In this document: piece by piece, positions 60,301 to 64,000 of the stretch
Layout: the number at the start of each line of letters is the position of its first letter
Numbering within the stretch: the first letter of the stretch is position 1
Assembly (NCBI GenBank): GCA_002069885.1
Contig: MWCD01000003.1
Coordinates: 1-64,000 of the forward strand
Origin: a bacterium ADurb.Bin236
GTDB lineage: Bacteria > UBP15 > UBA6099
DNA: 64,000 bases
Direction: 5' to 3'
Notes under the pieces: model-generated
Told to the model about the DNA's origin: nothing
What the model saw: only the letters and a program-made list of their open reading frames with translations
Databases searched by the model: none
Program-made: the position numbers and the translations under genes

Positions 60301-61605
60301 GAAAATGGTGAGCAGGGCGAGCGCGGCTATATGCGCGGCGGCTTCTAAGGCTTTGCGACCGCCCAGACCGTCCACCGCAAAAAGCCCAAGCGCCGCGACA
60401 GACGCTATCACGCCTATCCATGAGCCGCGCGTGATCGCCAGAACCACCACCGCCAGCATGGGATAAAGGGCGATCCAGCACAGCGCCTTTTTCCAGCGCT
60501 CCCTGACGCCCATCGACACCGCCACGACGAAAGGAATTCCCATGGCCAACAGTTCGGCGGCGTAGTTCTTGTTTCCGAGCGTTGAAAACGGGTCTCTGTT
60601 TCCTCCGAGTCCGAGAAGGCGGTTCGCCCCGAAATGCTGCTGGACGCCCACCAGCGCCTCAATCCATAGAGCAGCGATGAAAACCGACACTAGAATCCCG
60701 TAATGCCTCCTGCCGTCCAAACAATGGACTATCAGCAGGAAGTTCATGACGACGAACGCGTACTGCAAAAACTCCTTGAGGCTGACAAAAAAGTTGGGAG
60801 ACAGCGCGAAGGACAACAGCGTGGCGACGGTTATCAGCAGTATCGGAACATTCAGGGGAGATTTCCTGAGTTCCAGCCTTCCTTTGAGCGCCGCCGACGC
60901 AAAGGCAAGAGCCACGTTCAGGGCGACCGTCGCCTGCATCGCCGTCAGTTGCGGAAGACGGAAGGATTCGTACGACCTGAACAGCACGAAATACAGCGAC
61001 ATGGCCAGCGAGTGGACGATGAATATGAGGATGACGCGCGCCAGAGGACGGTCGGGGTCGCGCGAATCGGGAGTGGTCGCGAAAAGATATAGCGGCAGCG
61101 CAAGAGGGACGAAAAGAAGGAAGACGACAGCCTTGCTCTGCTCAAGGCCGAAAGCTGCGAGCGAGTAAGGAAGAGCCAGCCCGGCGGCCACCGTCAGGAT
61201 GGAAACCGCTAGGTCGAGGCCGGAGGCTCCGCCGCGCGATTTTGCGCGGGCGACAGCCTGCGCGGCGCAGGCCGCGGCGCACACGGCAAGGGTCGGCCAC
61301 AGGGAGCCGCCGCGCGGCGCATTGACGAACGGCAACAACGCGCCCGCCGCGCCCAGAGCTATCCCGGACGCCGCGAAGAAAGCTCCGCGCGGCCCTTTCA
61401 TCCCGGCGACAATCTGGGGAACTGAGACGGCCAGCGCGGCGAGAACGGACAGCGCGGCTATGTAGAACGAGTTCCACTCGCCTTCGGCGGAAATCTGCGA
61501 ATAGGTGTCCTTGAACAGTATGTATGGAAGGACAAGGAGAGCGGGAAAAAGAAGGAACTCAGCCGCCGTCTCAAAGGTCGAACTGTTCGACGCCTGTTTT
61601 GACAT
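57319..61605 (-). CDS. O-antigen ligase/polymerase-like membrane protein fused to TPR repeats
   Basis: A 1428-aa protein. Residues ~1-440 hold about 12 membrane segments, with the Wzy_C/O-antigen-ligase region around AELLAMGIPFVVAVSMG and ITRGSWIGVIAS. A periplasmic loop of ~250 residues follows, then KHHPFGVGIGAFKVRYLSM, GFFKDVNAKEAHCEYLHIWAELGFIGL and more helices, a basic cytoplasmic linker (KKGKKNKRKKEAAS) and one further membrane helix. Residues ~960-1428 are about ten TPR repeats (for example NLGNMYFNDGRIEESIEMYKRAL). It probably polymerises or ligates surface glycan, with TPRs as docking surface. It overlaps the STAS gene by 35 bp. First ATG 61605 is used. Confidence 0.85.
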   Translation of the reverse strand: MSKQASNSSTFETAAEFLLFPALLVLPYILFKDTYSQISAEGEWNSFYIAALSVLAALAVSVPQIVAGMKGPRGAFFAASGIALGAAGALLPFVNAPRGGSLWPTLAVCAAACAAQAVARAKSRGGASGLDLAVSILTVAAGLALPYSLAAFGLEQSKAVVFLLFVPLALPLYLFATTPDSRDPDRPLARVILIFIVHSLAMSLYFVLFRSYESFRLPQLTAMQATVALNVALAFASAALKGRLELRKSPLNVPILLITVATLLSFALSPNFFVSLKEFLQYAFVVMNFLLIVHCLDGRRHYGILVSVFIAALWIEALVGVQQHFGANRLLGLGGNRDPFSTLGNKNYAAELLAMGIPFVVAVSMGVRERWKKALCWIALYPMLAVVVLAITRGSWIGVIASVAALGLFAVDGLGGRKALEAAAHIAALALLTIFIAAVSTRNAILTSVPESGGGNAFISDVLKECSGGASVSLGGRRLAVCSVPSSRKSSFFENNYVSDWVSVSRRLGWPRLPVDVSEPLTPQETVARLRYAAASAELEGTEAAARLGDYLDSLETAPPVFYVRVGYGPPDYSYVSRFMSIVDIASRRLGRSPVMWAAFFVGFAALMAAGWFAMRTRRGKTAAVSALAVLMVAFAAASVARRAETPPAQAAPAQTTFSAPAAPQVVDDSIVSRSFIWGGAREMIKHHPFGVGIGAFKVRYLSMLTVHLEKSGISTIPGFFKDVNAKEAHCEYLHIWAELGFIGLALLLYFFFAVFKYFKKIYYPLKDDPFTQCVALGAFSALASVAASAVFGFPFHIIGTSMFCGAALALLVFSEDRLLGAGTLPANLPGFGARKDRDDGESKKGKKNKRKKEAASELAPDMSWKDRWAVVRLSRPVSIAGMAAASLFFILILKFSVDVQMANILMKKGNSYARRATELAAGADAAERRGNAAEASAYRSGAEDFDRQALDLFEQSLKLDPYNGDIHLFRGMFFQKHKQPDEAMASYIEARRHYDLPQISLDLGALYFEKGEEYYDQAAKNFIDSMRVYPNYPLPRYNLGLIFYQKAMSLVSPEKQGMTDAQAVEETAGMLRELDNLRRRERGGGAGAAVPRPSTRVEIARLLFRESALMFRESININPSLDTAAFKLGITFERLFEIEEDDPATKLDHIDNALYWYKYTVGVNPSHADALYNYALALTRKAAVINSRADAATDPAQARNLREDAAKASAESRAVFEKVLNVNPSHTLTLNNLGNMYFNDGRIEESIEMYKRALAADPDYLNARLNIALAYMQTGRYAQTIEYLEEAMRRPLEPAHELKVVYLVGSSYFKMGRNAEAMAVLDHVRMKYSRTPYASNHEYFSIVTRYGEALVQAGRSGEARKALEALVAGGTRFVPAPTAAEAYYLLGVAAAKSGDPAAARSYLNTVLTTYSATPVRANAANFLRTVK

Positions 61606-61879
61606 CGGGATATTTTGCGAACACGCGGGACAGGCCGCACAGGTTGAAAGGCTCCTCGACGGCCGGGGCGAAGTCTCCCGCGAGCCTGACGTCGCCGTCG
61701 TTTGAGCGGGCGATGTTCAGAAGAGTCACGAGAGAGCCGATGCCGGCGCTGTCTATGCGGCTGATGCCGCAGACATCCAGCAGTATCTTCCTGCGCCTGT
61801 CGTACAGGATGGCGTCGCGGGCGGCCTTCTTCAGCCCCCCGTGGGTGTCGATTGTCAACGCCCCCGACGGCCTGAGCAC
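61571..61879 (-). CDS. STAS-domain protein (anti-sigma-factor antagonist type)
   Basis: Small STAS protein, usually a phospho-switch partner of an anti-sigma kinase. From GTG 61879 it is 102 aa, but the reading frame stays open upstream and encodes ELHITSLEQNGVFV, which fits the missing first beta strand of the fold. A CTG at 61927, 10 bp after the HTH gene's stop, would restore it. The usual phosphorylated Ser is in RIDSAGIGSLVTL. No kinase or sigma factor is adjacent. Its 3' end overlaps the Wzy-TPR gene. Confidence 0.85.
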   Translation of the reverse strand: MLRPSGALTIDTHGGLKKAARDAILYDRRRKILLDVCGISRIDSAGIGSLVTLLNIARSNDGDVRLAGDFAPAVEEPFNLCGLSRVFAKYPDVKTGVEQFDL

Positions 61880-61937
61880 GAAGACTCCGTTCTGTTCGAG
61901 AGAGGTTATGTGCAGTTCGTCTTCCAGCGCGCGCTTC

Positions 61938-62609
61938 TCACTTTCTCTGGTTTTCCAAGAAATTTATTATGTCGTTCAGTTTAAACCGTCTCTGGTTTCC
62001 GGCGGTGCGGTAGTGCGGCAGTATTCCTTTTACGGTGTATCTTCTTACAGTGGCTTTGCAGACGCCCATGATTTTTGCCGCCTCTTCAAGGGTGATTGTC
62101 GGGTTCACGAGCCGTTCGATGATTTCCTCTCTGGACTGCTCGTGGTTGCGCCCTTTGGCGGAGAGGAGGGCTGCATCGGGCTTTTCGCGTCCGGCCACCC
62201 GCTCTATTCCGGGCAGCCGCGCCTGTCTCAACGCCTGCGACTCTTCCTTTATGGTTTTTTTCGTTCTAGACGATTTCTCGGCGGCTTCCCACACGTCGCT
62301 CACAGAAACAAAAGGCGAAGACAGAGAATCGAGGCTCTTGCGCTGAGGCTGGGCCATAGGAATAGGCTCTGCGGACATCTCCGGGCGGGGCGGCTCCGGC
62401 TCGCGCTCTTCCGGCAATGAGGCCGGCGCGGCTCGCCTTTGAATCTTGTAGCGGTCTCCGCTTATCGACGGCACGTTGCGCCGAGGCTCTGACGGGACGG
62501 ATATCTCGCGGCTCTGGCCGGATTTTTCCATCTGCTCTTTAACGTACTTTTGCCAGTCTTCGTATTTTTTCACTTTTGAGCGCTCCCAGCCCGGACGAAA
62601 TCCGAACAA
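61938..62609 (-). CDS. HTH protein with C-terminal MerR/excisionase-like domain
   Basis: A 223-aa protein. The last ~55 residues are a winged helix of the MerR/BldC/excisionase type: ITLEEAAKIMGVCKATVRRYTVKG, then HYRTAGNQRRFKLNDIINFL. The first ~165 residues are charged, Pro-rich and probably disordered, with a basic N-terminus (WERSKVKKYEDWQKYVKEQ). There is no ligand domain. It may regulate this operon. The ATG at 62609 has a weak ribosome-binding site. Confidence 0.82.
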   Translation of the reverse strand: MFGFRPGWERSKVKKYEDWQKYVKEQMEKSGQSREISVPSEPRRNVPSISGDRYKIQRRAAPASLPEEREPEPPRPEMSAEPIPMAQPQRKSLDSLSSPFVSVSDVWEAAEKSSRTKKTIKEESQALRQARLPGIERVAGREKPDAALLSAKGRNHEQSREEIIERLVNPTITLEEAAKIMGVCKATVRRYTVKGILPHYRTAGNQRRFKLNDIINFLENQRK

Positions 62610-62621
62610 AAAAAACTGCTG

Positions 62622-62906
62622 TTAAAATAAAATCCTGAACCCCGCGCCCGCCGCATTGCCGCCTTCCGGCTCGGACCATTCCGCCTCCACCCCCGAAACG
62701 CGGGACGCGGGCGGCCCCTTCCGCAACGCTTCCAGTAACCTTTCGAGCGATTCCCGCTCCCCTTCGGCCTCCACTTCCACGTCTCCCCCCGGCAGGTTTC
62801 TCGCGAAACCTCCGAGACCCAGCATGACTGCGGTTTCCCTCGCGAAATATCTGTATCCCACTCCCTGAACCCGTCCTGACACTCTGGCGGCGAGTTTTCT
62901 CTTCAT
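62622..62906 (-). CDS. acyP: Acylphosphatase
   Basis: Hydrolyses acyl phosphates. 94 aa, normal length. The phosphate-binding signature is RVSGRVQGVGYRYFA with catalytic Arg, and catalytic Asn is in FARNLPGGDVEVEAEG. The start overlaps the upstream gene's stop by 4 bp. Confidence 0.94.
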   Translation of the reverse strand: MKRKLAARVSGRVQGVGYRYFARETAVMLGLGGFARNLPGGDVEVEAEGERESLERLLEALRKGPPASRVSGVEAEWSEPEGGNAAGAGFRILF

Positions 62907-63181
62907 TCCTTGTTCCCGCCTTCAGCGTCGTCGTCGCGGATGATTATCGGCGGCGGAGCCCCCGCAGAAAGCTTGTCCAGCATGCTCGATGTCGGCATCG
63001 TCGGTTTCTGCTCTTTGCGTTTGCCCTCGTCGTATCCTTCGGCGTCCTTTTCGCTCTCTTCGAGCAGATTCAGGAACTCATTGTCCAACTGTCCCTTTTT
63101 CTCTTTTTTCTGTTTCTTCGCCGCATCATGGACCCGGTACAGATCCCTCGTCCTGTCTATCTTTCCGTAGTTGTCCGACAC
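62903..63181 (-). CDS. Small charged protein of unknown function
   Basis: A 92-aa hydrophilic protein, Lys/Glu/Asp-rich (AAKKQKKEKKGQLDNEFLNLL), with a Pro-rich patch and acidic end (PPPIIIRDDDAEGG). Probably disordered or partly coiled coil. It lies 17 bp after the HD-GYP gene and overlaps acyP by 4 bp. I do not recognise a family. Confidence 0.65.
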   Translation of the reverse strand: MSDNYGKIDRTRDLYRVHDAAKKQKKEKKGQLDNEFLNLLEESEKDAEGYDEGKRKEQKPTMPTSSMLDKLSAGAPPPIIIRDDDAEGGNKE

Positions 63182-63198
63182 AGTAAAATCACCTCGCG

Positions 63199-64000
63199 TC
63201 AGGCCGGAGGAGCGGTTTCCCCGCCTTCAGGATCGAACACTTTTAGAAAAGCCGCGACCACCCTAGGATCGAACTGAGTGCCGCAGTGTTTCTTCACTTC
63301 CTGAATCGCTACCTCGTTGCTGAGCGCCTTCCTGTACGGCCTGTCCGAAGTCATCGCGTCAAAAGCGTCCGCAAGGTGCAGTATCCGGGCAAGCTCCGGT
63401 ATCTCGTCGCCCTTTATTCCGTCCGGATATCCGTATCCGTCGTACCGCTCGTGATGGTGACGGATTATCGGGCAGACTTCCTTCAGGAAAGGAACGGGCT
63501 GGATGATGGTCTCGCCGACGATGGGGTGCGATTTTATCATGTCGTACTCGTCGACGGTGAGCTTTGATTTCTTGCCTATGATGACCTCGCTGATGCCAAT
63601 CTTTCCGATGTCGTGCAGGTCGCTGGCATATTTGAGGAGGTCAAGCTCGTTTTCGTCCAGCCCGTACGCGCGGCCCACAGAAGCGGCGATCTCGCTGACC
63701 CGTTTCGAGTGGCCGTGTGTGTACTGGTCTTTCGCGTCTATCGCCATCGAGAGGGCCTGAATGGTGTTGAGATAATTTTCGCGCAAAGAGTGGAACAGGC
63801 GGGCGTTCTCTATGGCTCCGGCGGCCTGATTGGCGAATATCCCCAGAAGCCGTTTCTCGTCCTCCGTGAATATCCTCTTTTCTTTTGTGTACAGGTTAAG
63901 CACTCCGAGCACGGACACGTTGGTTATTAGCGGGATGCTGATGATGGACTTGACGCCGATGCTTCTGATGATGTGGTCGGGCTCGACCCTTTCATCAGTG
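63199..64000 (-). CDS. GAF + HD-GYP domain protein (5' end beyond window)
   Basis: Probable cyclic di-GMP phosphodiesterase. The frame is open from the right edge; at least 266 codons are visible. The first ~75 residues are the end of a GAF domain (KSIISIPLITN...LNLYTKEKRIFTEDE...LLGIFANQAAGAIENARLF). The HD-GYP domain follows: HGHSKRVSEIA, SDLHDIGKIGI, HHHERYDGYGYPDG and HLADAFDAMTSDRPYRKA, with all metal-binding His/Asp residues and the GYP triad present. An internal GTG at 63918 is not the real start. It is the first visible gene of the operon running down to rbgA. Confidence 0.92.
   Translation of the reverse strand, partial: TDERVEPDHIIRSIGVKSIISIPLITNVSVLGVLNLYTKEKRIFTEDEKRLLGIFANQAAGAIENARLFHSLRENYLNTIQALSMAIDAKDQYTHGHSKRVSEIAASVGRAYGLDENELDLLKYASDLHDIGKIGISEVIIGKKSKLTVDEYDMIKSHPIVGETIIQPVPFLKEVCPIIRHHHERYDGYGYPDGIKGDEIPELARILHLADAFDAMTSDRPYRKALSNEVAIQEVKKHCGTQFDPRVVAAFLKVFDPEGGETAPPA

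Overview
The window is almost entirely bacterial coding sequence, dense and arranged in operons. Many genes overlap by the 4-base ATGA form. From about position 2471 onward it reads as one genome of a diderm, probably anaerobic, respiring bacterium. The signs are an exported 13-heme cytochrome c, an NrfD-type membrane subunit with a HybA-type iron-sulfur partner, TatC, PilT, an O-antigen-ligase/TPR protein, UDP-glucose dehydrogenase and SppA. No rRNA or other marker fixes the phylum. The mix of gene families suggests an uncultivated lineage, and I do not name one.

The first ~2.47 kb does not fit the rest. It carries most of a mutS gene on the minus strand, GC-rich, with no ATA isoleucine codon that I could find and a Firmicutes-like start. 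An intrinsic terminator pointing toward mutS sits at 2434-2470. Directly after it an iron-sulfur gene on the plus strand begins in mid-protein, without its start or export signal. This looks like an assembly chimera or a recombination junction.

Layout: 2471-5753, electron-transfer operon (HybA-like, NrfD-like, multiheme cytochrome). 5754-7674, orphan membrane protein. 7780-14545, minus-strand trp operon with its own promoter (trpE, trpG, a membrane protein, trpC, trpB, trpA) followed by pilT; trpD and trpF are absent. 14629-16894, acyl-CoA synthetase with a promoter, a palindromic operator and a CRP-like site. 17013-25043, mixed plus-strand genes (ceramidase-like, secreted propeller-like, ADP-ribosylglycohydrolase, GH31, VWA-like, GDPD, DUF1285). 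25186-30874, a 981-residue PRC-barrel/coiled-coil protein, an orphan protein and a diguanylate cyclase. 31098-33478, a short DnaK paralog with a J-domain/HEAT protein. 33999-41467, M20 peptidase, YkgJ-type protein, RemB-like DUF370, AmmeMemoRadiSam enzyme, SppA, hydrolase, small Cys protein and methyltransferase. 41747-49609, TPR/acidic membrane protein, TrpB2, HNH, GNAT and split glycine decarboxylase. 49709-55340, ugd-glpX, a LolA-like protein, TatC and two START-like paralogs. 55647-55718, tRNA-Cys. 55797-64000, a minus-strand operon: HD-GYP, small charged protein, acylphosphatase, HTH protein, STAS, Wzy-TPR, purN, rbgA.

The most notable non-coding structure is a family of modular palindromic elements at 35845-36273 and, inverted, at 55362-55632, with weaker relatives at 33725-33796 and 14629-14676. 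A second pattern is a set of four genes whose start codon lies 6-7 nt after a -10 box with no Shine-Dalgarno sequence, suggesting leaderless transcripts.
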